From assembly GCA_007123695.1 (NCBI GenBank), contig SLGN01000142.1, forward strand, positions 1 through 5,767: a stretch of DNA of 5,767 bases. The letters are read 5' to 3'. A program made the position numbers and the translations under genes. The notes below the pieces were generated by a model. That model saw only the letters and a program-made list of their open reading frames with translations. It did not search any database and had not been told where the DNA came from. Of the stretch, positions 1 through 5,681 are shown in pieces; within the stretch, counting starts at the first letter, position 1; each line of letters opens with the position of its first letter. This DNA comes from Verrucomicrobiales bacterium (GTDB lineage Bacteria; Verrucomicrobiota; Verrucomicrobiia; Verrucomicrobiales; DEV007).

Positions 1-1
1 C

Positions 2-628
2 ATCGAGGCGAAGGCCTACGGCGGACGGCACTACAAGACCATCGAACGCGGCGGCGAGACTCTCGAGGCCGTCGATCAGAACTTCGACAGCTACAGCGTG
101 GAATACACCTTCAAGGACGGGGCCAAGGCTTTCTTCCACGGTCGCAACATGGTCGGCTGCCATCAGGAGTTCGCCGCATACGCGCACGGCACCAAGGGCT
201 CGGCGGTGATCTCCACCGCCGGCCACGTCCCCGCCCGCTCGCGGCTCTACAAGGACCAGAACATCGACATGAACTGGCGCAGCTCTCCCGCCAACCTGCT
301 CTGGTCCTTTCCCACCGGCGACCGCGGCGCCAGCCTCGAGGGCAGCCCCTACGAGATCGAATGGGAGGTCCTCATCGAGGCCATCCGCGAGGACAAGCCG
401 CACAACGAGGTCGAGCGCGGCGTCGCCGCCAGCAACGTGACCTCGATGGGCCGCATGGCCGCCCACACCGGACAGGTGGTGACCTACGACGAGATGCTCA
501 ACAACGACTTCGTCATGGCCCCGAACGTGGCCGAGCTCACCCTCGCCTCGGACTCGCCCCTGATGCCCGACGCCGACGGCCGCTACCCCATTCCCGAGCC
601 CGGCATCAAGAAGGACCGGGAATACTAG
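2..628 (+). CDS. Gfo/Idh/MocA-family oxidoreductase, C-terminal part (5' truncated by window edge)
   Basis: The frame is open from base 2 to the TAG at 626-628, giving 208 residues of a gene that starts outside the window. Family members are NAD(P)-dependent oxidoreductases, mostly acting on sugars or inositols. Their N-terminal Rossmann domain, which holds the cofactor site and the usual EKP motif, would lie off the left edge, so catalytic residues cannot be checked. What is visible fits the C-terminal alpha/beta substrate domain: a strand-rich stretch (DSYSVEYTFKDGAKAFFHGR), then a G-T-K-G-S turn, then a helix reading EWEVLIEAIREDKPHNEVERG. That helix is the usual conserved region where these enzymes end their fold. 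The tail PIPEPGIKKDREY resembles the proline-rich ends of Verrucomicrobiota/Planctomycetota members. The substrate cannot be deduced. The gene converges with the lipoprotein gene, leaving 10 bases between the stop codons. Confident of the family, not of the function. Confidence 0.85.
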   Translation: MEAKAYGGRHYKTIERGGETLEAVDQNFDSYSVEYTFKDGAKAFFHGRNMVGCHQEFAAYAHGTKGSAVISTAGHVPARSRLYKDQNIDMNWRSSPANLLWSFPTGDRGASLEGSPYEIEWEVLIEAIREDKPHNEVERGVAASNVTSMGRMAAHTGQVVTYDEMLNNDFVMAPNVAELTLASDSPLMPDADGRYPIPEPGIKKDREY

Positions 629-638
629 TCCAAGCGGC

Positions 639-1793
639 TCATCGCAGCAGGGACCGGGGCAGGGCGCGCAGGTAGGCGCTCATGATCTCCCCGCCGCTCT
701 CCTTGCGCAGCTTCTCGCGGCCGGGCTTCGTCGTCGTCGGGGCGATTCCGCCTCCGTCGGCGTAGCGCCCGTTCGGCAGCGCGTGGGAGCCGTAGCCGTA
801 GACGATCCATTGCGGCACGTCCATGCCGTCGGGCAGGATGGACGCCGCCGTCTCCAGCAGCCCGTCGCTGGGGCTGTAGTAGGGCATCGTCCTCTCGACC
901 CGGGCACGCACCCAGGGCGACCAGAGCCGCTCGGTGATGCGGGCGTCCTCGCCGTCGGGAACCATCGCGATGGAGACCCAATTCAACCGGGGAAAGGCGG
1001 CGGCGACCCGCCCGGCGTCGCCGTCCTGCCACGGCGAGCGGGCCACCTCCTCGACCATTCCCACAGCCCCTTCCTGGCCCGAGAGCCGCAGCCACTTTCG
1101 CGTCGCCCTCGGAAGCGGACGCGGGGAATGGGCCATCCAGTCCGCCACCACCGAGCCCTGCACCGTGCCCGCCAGGGAAAAAACGAGCCCGAGCTTGTTC
1201 CGCTGCTCCGGAGGCAGACGCACCCCTTCCTCGCGTAGGTAGCGCACCACGTCGTGGGCGCCTTTCGACAGCATCACGATCACGACGGTGTCGGAAGACT
1301 CGAACACCTCCGCCATGCTCCGGGCGATGCATTCCGCGTTCTCCTCTCCCGAACCGCGCGACTGGGTCTCGACGAACCAGGTCGGGAAGCCCATCCCGCG
1401 GGCGGCCTCGGCGGCGCCGCGCAGGCATTCGCGCGTGCGGTCCCCCTTGTTCGTGTTCCCGGCCCGCGTGCCCGGCACCATGGCGATGCCGATGCGCCCG
1501 CGATGCGAGGGTGGCAACGCGGCGATGGAATCCGGCAGCACCAGACCGGGGTCGCGCGTCGTCGCCGCAACGCGCCGCCCGAGCTCGCCGCCCGAACCGT
1601 CGCGCTCCTCGAGGCCCGCGACAAGCCGCTCCCGCGCCGCGACGAGGCCCTCCTCGCGGGTCAGCTCCCGCACTTCGCGCAGCAGTTCGCTGTCCGGCTC
1701 GGCCCCGGCGTAGGGCGGCACGCCCTGCCGCGCGGCGCAGCCCGTGACCAGCACGAGGATTCCGCAGAGGACCGGCAGCGGCACGCCCCTCAT
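639..1793 (-). CDS. Putative lipoprotein with alpha/beta-hydrolase-like layout
   Basis: This 384-residue protein begins with a short hydrophobic signal (residues 5-18) ending in the lipobox V-T-G-C, so Cys19 is probably lipidated and the protein membrane-anchored outside the cytoplasm. Residues 35-65 form a charged helix. From about residue 100 the pattern suggests an alpha/beta hydrolase: strand and loop IGIAMVPGTRAGNTNKG (101-117), a strand leading into M-L-S-K-G with Ser176 at a nucleophile-elbow-like position, then LGLVFSLAGTVQGS (201-214). Later come SPSDGLL (Asp310) and GYGSHALPNG (His337), which could complete a Ser-Asp-His triad. The elbow lacks the first glycine of the canonical G-x-S-x-G, so catalysis is uncertain. 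The ATG at 1793 was chosen over a longer in-frame extension because it starts the signal peptide, has a strong Shine-Dalgarno sequence, and overlaps the upstream stop as ATGA. I do not recognise a named family; a DUF3530-like or lipase-like hydrolase is possible. Confidence 0.8.
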   Translation of the reverse strand: MRGVPLPVLCGILVLVTGCAARQGVPPYAGAEPDSELLREVRELTREEGLVAARERLVAGLEERDGSGGELGRRVAATTRDPGLVLPDSIAALPPSHRGRIGIAMVPGTRAGNTNKGDRTRECLRGAAEAARGMGFPTWFVETQSRGSGEENAECIARSMAEVFESSDTVVIVMLSKGAHDVVRYLREEGVRLPPEQRNKLGLVFSLAGTVQGSVVADWMAHSPRPLPRATRKWLRLSGQEGAVGMVEEVARSPWQDGDAGRVAAAFPRLNWVSIAMVPDGEDARITERLWSPWVRARVERTMPYYSPSDGLLETAASILPDGMDVPQWIVYGYGSHALPNGRYADGGGIAPTTTKPGREKLRKESGGEIMSAYLRALPRSLLR

Positions 1794-2029
1794 GCTCCCC
1801 CTTCCCGGCTCCGACGGATGCCTTCCGTCAGCAGCCAGCGGATCCGGTCTTGCAGCTCCGCCGGCAGGTATTCGTCGTCGCCCGGCGAGGTCCGCACGAG
1901 CCGCTTGGCCTCGTCGAGATTTCCCTGCGCCACCGCCGTCTCGATGAGACGCAGCCGCACCGACCAATCCTCCGGCGCCCGCTCGAGTTCGCCGTAGAGC
2001 CTCGCGACGACGGGATCGTGGCGGCGCAT
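1790..2029 (-). CDS. Small TPR-like hypothetical protein
   Basis: This 79-residue, highly charged, all-helical protein starts MRRHDPVVARLYGELERAPE and ends REGGA. Residues 19-49 (from APEDW to RTSP) match the spacing of one tetratricopeptide repeat: a Trp and Leu in helix A, small residues and Gly near A33/G36, then L-D-E-A in helix B and a closing Pro. A further amphipathic helix spans 56-75 (AELQDRIRWLLTEGI). One repeat could dock a partner or assemble into an oligomer; no catalytic residues are seen. Its TGA overlaps the ATG of the lipoprotein gene (ATGA), so the two are probably translationally coupled and may act together, although this protein has no signal peptide and should be cytoplasmic. 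An alternative in-frame ATG at 2056 would add nine residues (MEPEPKETA). The shorter start is preferred weakly, with a GAAAG stretch upstream. Function unknown. Confidence 0.7.
   Translation of the reverse strand: MRRHDPVVARLYGELERAPEDWSVRLRLIETAVAQGNLDEAKRLVRTSPGDDEYLPAELQDRIRWLLTEGIRRSREGGA
1797..1806 (-). promoter_or_regulatory. Shine-Dalgarno sequence of the lipoprotein gene
   Basis: Reading the minus strand, GGGAAGGGGGAGC lies directly before the ATG at 1793. The purine-rich AAGGGGG core sits 3-6 bases from the start codon and lies inside the end of the TPR-like gene. It is the only clearly recognisable ribosome-binding site in the window and supports this start over upstream in-frame candidates. 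Confidence 0.65.
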
Positions 2030-2160
2030 TGCGGTTTCTTTCGGCTCGGGCTCCATGTTTCGAAGTGTCGGCAAACGCGTCGGCTCGGTCCGCGGTGCAT
2101 TTCGTCGGTTCTCTCTCACTTTCCGGTGTGCCCGCCGGGGCGGCACGCCAAGCCCCCGCG
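2030..2160 (-). other. Spacer between the E1 alpha and TPR-like genes
   Basis: The 131 bases between the E1 alpha stop and the TPR-like start hold the hairpin described separately and the alternative ATG at 2056. I see no convincing -35/-10 pair on the minus strand here, so whether the TPR/lipoprotein pair has its own promoter or is read through from the E1 alpha gene is open. Confidence 0.4.
2125..2149 (-). other. GC-rich hairpin just after the E1 alpha stop codon
   Basis: The minus strand reads GGCGTGCCGCC, CC, then GGCGGGCACACC. The arms pair over about 10 base pairs with one bulged G and one A-C mismatch (a wobble pair if read from the other strand). It begins 11 bases after the E1 alpha stop. 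There is no following U-run, so it is not a classical intrinsic terminator. It could slow the polymerase or protect the 3' end of the E1 alpha message, or be a chance product of high GC content. Confidence 0.35.
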
Positions 2161-3192
2161 TCAGAACTCGCCCTCGCAAAGTCGCTGCGTCGCCAGGGAA
2201 CGCCAGTCGTCGCGGGCCGGGTCGGGCGCATCCTCGGCCTGGACCTCGGCGAAGGTCCGTTCCACGAAACTCTGCGCCTCTTCCTCCAGCGATTCGAGAA
2301 TCTCCGGGCTCTCGAAGCAGTCCGCGAGAATGCGTTCGCGCGCGAGCGCGAGGCAATCCCGCCCGTAGCGACCCGCCCGCGCCTCGTCCGGCACGTAGCC
2401 GGCGTCGTCGTGTTCCCCGTGACCGGCGAGGCGCAGCAGCCGGCCCACCACCAACTGCGGACCTCCGCCCGCCCGCGCCCGCGCGATGGCGGTGCGGAAG
2501 GTCTCGAGACAGGCCATCAGATCGGTGCCGTCGACCGAATGTCCGGCCACTCCGTAGCCGACGGCGCGATCGACGAGGTCCTCGCAGGCATACTGGCGGC
2601 TCGTCGGGGTGGAGTAGGCGAACTGGTTGTCGGCCACGGCGACCACGAGCGGCAGCCGCTCCACCGCCGCTTGGTTGAGACCTTCGTGGAACGCGCCGGT
2701 CGATGTCGCCCCGTCGCCCGCCGAAGCCGCGCCCACGTAACCGCTTTCTCTGCGGAAGCGCTTCGCCATGAGCATGCCGTTGACCATCGAGACGGAGCTG
2801 CCGAGGTGGCTGATCATCGCCGGCATCCCCCGGCCCGGAACGCCGCGGTGGATGTTCCCGTCGCGGCCGCGCATCGGTCCGGTCACTTTACCCAAGTAGG
2901 TCCGCACCGCCTCGACGAGAGGTTCGCCAAAGGCGGTCCTGCCCGCCTGGTCGCGGATCAGAGGGGCAAAGACATCGCCCAGCGCCCTCTCCAACTGGCC
3001 GCCGAGGGCGTAGGAAAAGGCCTCCTGACCGCGGCCCAGATAGACGCCGCCCACGATCTTCCCGGCGCGGTAGAGCGAGGACACCTTTTCCTCGAAGAGG
3101 CGGGCCACGAGCATGCCGCGATAGGCGGAGACAAACTCGCTCGCGGTGACGCGGACGGTGTCGGCGGCGCTCTGGAACATTCGGGCGGACAT
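2161..3192 (-). CDS. Thiamine-diphosphate-dependent 2-oxoacid dehydrogenase E1 component, alpha subunit
   Basis: This 343-residue protein has the length and motif order of E1 alpha subunits. With an E1 beta subunit these decarboxylate a 2-oxoacid and pass the acyl group to the lipoyl domain of E2, in the cytoplasm. Visible landmarks are RLFEEKVSSLYRAGKIVGGV with GRGQEA (31-58), the thiamine-diphosphate motif GDGATSTGAFHEGLN...ADN (159-189), and the active-site loop RLAGHGEHDD (254-263) containing the conserved His258. The usual Ser of the G-H-S loop is Gly259. The sequence YSTPTSRQ after the cofactor motif and LIRDQ...PLVEAV (78-96) look closer to branched-chain 2-oxoacid or acetoin enzymes than to typical pyruvate dehydrogenase, so the substrate is left open. 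No E1 beta, E2 or E3 gene lies beside it here. The ATG at 3192 was chosen; ATG 3180 is also possible, and a GTG at 3285 would abut proC. None has a Shine-Dalgarno sequence. Confidence 0.88.
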   Translation of the reverse strand: MSARMFQSAADTVRVTASEFVSAYRGMLVARLFEEKVSSLYRAGKIVGGVYLGRGQEAFSYALGGQLERALGDVFAPLIRDQAGRTAFGEPLVEAVRTYLGKVTGPMRGRDGNIHRGVPGRGMPAMISHLGSSVSMVNGMLMAKRFRRESGYVGAASAGDGATSTGAFHEGLNQAAVERLPLVVAVADNQFAYSTPTSRQYACEDLVDRAVGYGVAGHSVDGTDLMACLETFRTAIARARAGGGPQLVVGRLLRLAGHGEHDDAGYVPDEARAGRYGRDCLALARERILADCFESPEILESLEEEAQSFVERTFAEVQAEDAPDPARDDWRSLATQRLCEGEF

Positions 3193-3285
3193 GGTGAAGG
3201 AACGGACCACCCTAGCCACCGCACCGCACCGACCGCAACGGATTTTTTCCCTGACCGCAGGCCCAAACGGGGCTACAACTGCCAC
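3193..3285. promoter_or_regulatory. Divergent promoter region between the E1 alpha gene and proC
   Basis: This 93-base spacer must carry the promoters of two divergent genes. It contains a short run of CACCG/ACCG near-repeats (3217-3236) and the A/T-rich stretch GATTTTTTCC (3241-3250). For the minus strand only a weak pair is visible: TTGCGG (3238-3233) and TAGGGT (3214-3209), 18 bases apart and each matching three of six consensus bases. I see no clear operator palindrome. Confidence 0.4.
3251..3279 (+). promoter_or_regulatory. Candidate sigma70-type promoter of proC
   Basis: CTGACC (3251-3256) and TACAAC (3274-3279) each match four of six consensus bases and are separated by the ideal 17 bases. 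The predicted transcription start, about seven bases after the -10 box, falls on or next to the A of the proC ATG at 3286, which would make the message leaderless or nearly so. Prediction by eye only. Confidence 0.35.
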
Positions 3286-4083
3286 ATGAATCTAGGCGTG
3301 ATCGGTTGTGGAAAGATGGGCCGCGCCCTCGTGGGCGGCATCCTCGGGGCGGGGCTTTGTCGGCCCGACGAAGTCCTCGTCCACGACGCTGCCGCAGCCG
3401 CGGCGAAGTCCATGGCGGAAGAGATGGGCGTGCGGGTCGCCGAGAGCAATGCCTCCGTCGTCGCGGGATCGGACACCGTGCTGCTCTGCACCAAACCCCA
3501 GGGCTTCGCCACGATGCTCGGAGAGCTCGGCGAAGAGCCCGGCCGTCTGCTCGTCTCGATCGCCGCCGGGATCCGCCTCGCCGCCATCGAGGAAGCGACC
3601 GGACACCGCCACCGCGTCGTTCGCGTGATGCCGAACACGCCCGCCCTCGCCGCCCGGGGCGCCTCGGCCTACGCTCTCGGCACCTCGGCCACCGAAGCCG
3701 ACGCCAGCCTCGTCGAGCGCATCCTCGGGTCGGTCGGCTACGTCTGCCGGGTCGCCGAGGACGAAATCGACGCCGTCACCGCCGTCAGCGGCAGCGGCCC
3801 CGCCTATTTCTTCCTGATGCTCGAAGCCATGATCGAGGAAGGGATCGCCCAAGGCCTCGCGCCCGAAATCGCCCGCGATCTCGCCGTCCACACCGCCGCA
3901 GGCGCCGCCGAGCTTGTCCTCGCCACCGGGGAGACTCCCGCGCGGCTCCGCGAAAACGTCACCAGCCCGAACGGCACCACTTTCGCCGCTCTGGAGCATC
4001 TCCGGGCCCGGGACTTCACCGGCATCGTGCGCGGCGCCCTCGCTGCGGCGGCGGAGCGTTCGCGGGAACTCGGACGCGGCTAG
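3286..4083 (+). CDS. proC: Pyrroline-5-carboxylate reductase
   Basis: The 265-residue product has the normal length for this enzyme, which reduces 1-pyrroline-5-carboxylate to L-proline with NAD(P)H in the last step of proline synthesis, in the cytoplasm. The Rossmann cofactor motif is GVIGCGKMG at residues 4-12, right at the N-terminus. Family signatures follow: LLCTKPQ (66-72), VMPNTPA (115-120 region), AVSGSGPAYFF (166-176) at the start of the helical dimerisation domain, and VTSPNGTT (225-232), the usual V-T-S-P-G-G-T-T with Asn for the first Gly. The frame stays open far upstream, but the ATG at 3286 is fixed by the Rossmann start, which family members have within a few residues of Met1. 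No Shine-Dalgarno sequence is present; the nearest GGGG ends 13 bases upstream. The gene diverges from the E1 alpha gene. It has no terminator-like hairpin before the next gene 64 bases on, so co-transcription is possible. Confidence 0.95.
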   Translation: MNLGVIGCGKMGRALVGGILGAGLCRPDEVLVHDAAAAAAKSMAEEMGVRVAESNASVVAGSDTVLLCTKPQGFATMLGELGEEPGRLLVSIAAGIRLAAIEEATGHRHRVVRVMPNTPALAARGASAYALGTSATEADASLVERILGSVGYVCRVAEDEIDAVTAVSGSGPAYFFLMLEAMIEEGIAQGLAPEIARDLAVHTAAGAAELVLATGETPARLRENVTSPNGTTFAALEHLRARDFTGIVRGALAAAAERSRELGRG

Positions 4084-4147
4084 GATCGCGGCATCCCCCC
4101 CCTTTCTGTTTTTGATTCCCTTCGATTCAACGGACCACCCCCGCACC

Positions 4148-5578
4148 ATGAACGAACTTCGCGCCCACTACGAAGCCAATGGACAAGGCCACGTCTTCGC
4201 CGACTTCGAGACCCTGCCCGAAGCAGCGCAGCGAACCCTTCTCGAACACGCCGCAGCGATCGATCTCGCCGAGATCGCTGCGCTGCACCGCGAACTCGTC
4301 GTCGGAGACGGCGCCCGAGCAGACGCCACCGCCGCCGGACTCGAACCCGCCGACTTCATCCCGCTGCCCCGCAGTGGAGGAACGGGCTACCCCGGACTCT
4401 GGCAAGAGGCGACACGCTGCGGCGAAGAAGCCCTGCGTGCGGGCCGGGTCGCCGCCTTCACTGTCGCCGGAGGCCAAGGCACCCGCCTCGGCTTCGACGG
4501 GCCCAAGGGCAGCTACGGCGTGACCCCGGTTTTGGGGAAATCCCTTTTCCAGGTCTTCGCCGAGAAAATCCTCGCCGCGAGCCGCCTCTACGGACGGCCC
4601 ATTTCTTGGTACCTCCTGACCTCGGTGCTCAACCACGACGAAACCGTGGCCTTCTTCGAGCGCCACGGCTACTTCGGACTCGATCCGGAGCGGGTGCATT
4701 TCTTCAACCAGGGCTTCATGCCTGCCGTCGATGCCGAGGGCCGCATTCTCATGTCCGACATCGGCAAGATCGCCCTCAGTCCCGACGGCCACGGCGGCTC
4801 CCTGCGGGCCCTCGTCCGGTCGGGCTCGGTCCGGCGCATGGAGGCCGAAGGGATCGACACCATCAGCTACTTCCAAGTCGACAACCCGCTCGTGCGCTGC
4901 CTCGACCCCGCCTTCATCGGATTCCATCTCATGAACGACTCCGAACTCTCCTCGAAGATGGTCCCCAAGGCCTACCCCGAGGAAAAAGTCGGCGTCTTCT
5001 GCCAGAGGGACGGCAAGCCTCTCGTGGTCGAATACAGCGACCTGCCCGATGCCCTGATGCGCGAAACCGATGCTCAGGGGCAGTTGCGCTTCCGCGCCGG
5101 CAGCATCGCCATCCATGTCTTCGCCCGCGGCTTCGTCGACCGTCTCGGCGGCGGCGGCGACGCAGCGGCCCGCCTCCCCTTCCACCTCGCCCACAAGAAG
5201 GTTCCCTTCCTCGACGAGGCCGGAGTCCTCCGGAATCCCGACTCGCCCAACGGCTACAAGTTCGAGATGTTCGTCTTCGACGCCCTGCCTTTCGCCAAGA
5301 ACCCCGTCATCGTCGAAACCGAGCGCCGCGACGACTTCTCGCCCGTCAAGAACGCCGAGGGCCTCGATTCCCCGCGCACCTGCCGGGACGACCAGCTCCG
5401 CCAGTTCGCCCGCTGGACTCAAGCTGCCGGAGTCCCCCTCGACACCGACGAAACCGGGCTGCCGCCCTTCGCCTTCGAAGTGTCACCCTTGTTCGCCGAC
5501 ACCGAGGAACGCTTCATCACCGCGTGGGAGCGCCTCGCCCACAGGCCGATCCCAACCGGAGGTCTCGTCCTCGTTTGA
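4148..5578 (+). CDS. UDPGP-family UTP:sugar-1-phosphate uridylyltransferase, UAP1-like (probable UDP-N-acetylhexosamine pyrophosphorylase)
   Basis: This 476-residue protein belongs to the UDPGP family. Members make UDP-sugars from UTP and a sugar-1-phosphate, supplying cell-wall and polysaccharide synthesis in the cytoplasm. It follows the eukaryotic UAP1 pattern throughout: an N-terminal helical segment (1-100), the nucleotide-binding loop VAGGQGTRLGFDGPKGSYG (106-124), SLFQVFAEKI (132-141), the sugar-site stretch ALSPDGHGG (209-217), YFQVDNPLV (241-249), KMVPKAYPEEKVGV (270-283), VVEYSDL (293-299), HLAHKKVPF (346-354), NGYKFEMFVFDAL (368-380) and ETERRDDFSPVKNA (390-403). This is unlike bacterial GlmU or GalU. 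At 318-325 it reads GSIAIHVF where UAP1 enzymes, as I recall them, have G-N-I-x-N-H-F. This may shift the sugar preference, so glucose-1-phosphate or a broad range is possible. The ATG at 4148 fits UAP1-type N-termini; no Shine-Dalgarno sequence is visible. Confidence 0.9.
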   Translation: MNELRAHYEANGQGHVFADFETLPEAAQRTLLEHAAAIDLAEIAALHRELVVGDGARADATAAGLEPADFIPLPRSGGTGYPGLWQEATRCGEEALRAGRVAAFTVAGGQGTRLGFDGPKGSYGVTPVLGKSLFQVFAEKILAASRLYGRPISWYLLTSVLNHDETVAFFERHGYFGLDPERVHFFNQGFMPAVDAEGRILMSDIGKIALSPDGHGGSLRALVRSGSVRRMEAEGIDTISYFQVDNPLVRCLDPAFIGFHLMNDSELSSKMVPKAYPEEKVGVFCQRDGKPLVVEYSDLPDALMRETDAQGQLRFRAGSIAIHVFARGFVDRLGGGGDAAARLPFHLAHKKVPFLDEAGVLRNPDSPNGYKFEMFVFDALPFAKNPVIVETERRDDFSPVKNAEGLDSPRTCRDDQLRQFARWTQAAGVPLDTDETGLPPFAFEVSPLFADTEERFITAWERLAHRPIPTGGLVLV

Positions 5579-5594
5579 AGCCTGGCGCACATTT

Positions 5595-5606
5595 GCCGCA
5601 AGCGGC
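5595..5606. repeat. Short inverted repeat after the uridylyltransferase gene
   Basis: GCCGC-AA-GCGGC is a perfect 5-base inverted repeat (more realistically a 4-bp stem with a CAAG loop), 16 bases after the TGA. No T-run follows. It could be a weak terminator, or a chance palindrome next to the -35 box of the following gene. Confidence 0.25.
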
Positions 5607-5608
5607 CC

Positions 5609-5636
5609 TTGACCCGGACGGGCACGACGGTCTAAT
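5609..5636 (+). promoter_or_regulatory. Sigma70-type promoter of the RidA-family gene
   Basis: TTGACC (5609-5614) and TCTAAT (5631-5636) each match five of six consensus bases, with a 16-base spacer. Transcription would start near 5643, giving a leader of about 39 bases before the ATG at 5682. It is the best promoter match in the window and lies in the only sensible place, the spacer after the uridylyltransferase stop. Confidence 0.55.
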
Positions 5637-5681
5637 GAATCCCGCAGTTTCTCCACCCATCCAAACCCGACACGACCTGCC

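Noticed and set aside
629..638. Bidirectional terminator between the convergent genes at the left
   Set aside because: The gap is only 10 bases, and I see no hairpin plus T-run in it or at the adjoining gene ends.
1254..1997. Plus-strand open frame opposite the lipoprotein and TPR-like genes
   Set aside because: The product is rich in Arg, Ala and Pro with no domain pattern, and the minus-strand genes explain the region.
1794..2231. N-terminal extension of the lipoprotein frame to 2231
   Set aside because: It would bury the lipobox signal peptide inside the protein and run across the TPR-like gene. The ATG at 1793 has a good Shine-Dalgarno sequence.
2030..2356. Extension of the TPR-like protein upstream into the E1 alpha gene
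   Set aside because: The added residues are Arg/Gly-rich antisense-like composition and overlap the E1 alpha C-terminus in another frame. The helical protein begins cleanly at ATG 2029 (or 2056).
2029..3285. Plus-strand frame open upstream of proC, in frame with it, opposite the E1 alpha gene
   Set aside because: It is antisense to a protein with clear thiamine-diphosphate enzyme motifs, and proC begins naturally at its Rossmann motif. The open frame reflects high GC content.
4084..4147. Intrinsic terminator or promoter between proC and the uridylyltransferase gene
   Set aside because: A five-T run (4109-4113) is present but no stem precedes it. TTGATT (4112-4117) has no matching -10 box at a proper distance.
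4127..5422. Long minus-strand open frame of 431 codons
   Set aside because: It lies opposite the uridylyltransferase, whose motifs are unambiguous. The translated product is low in complexity (Gly, Glu, Val, Ala) with no recognisable domain.
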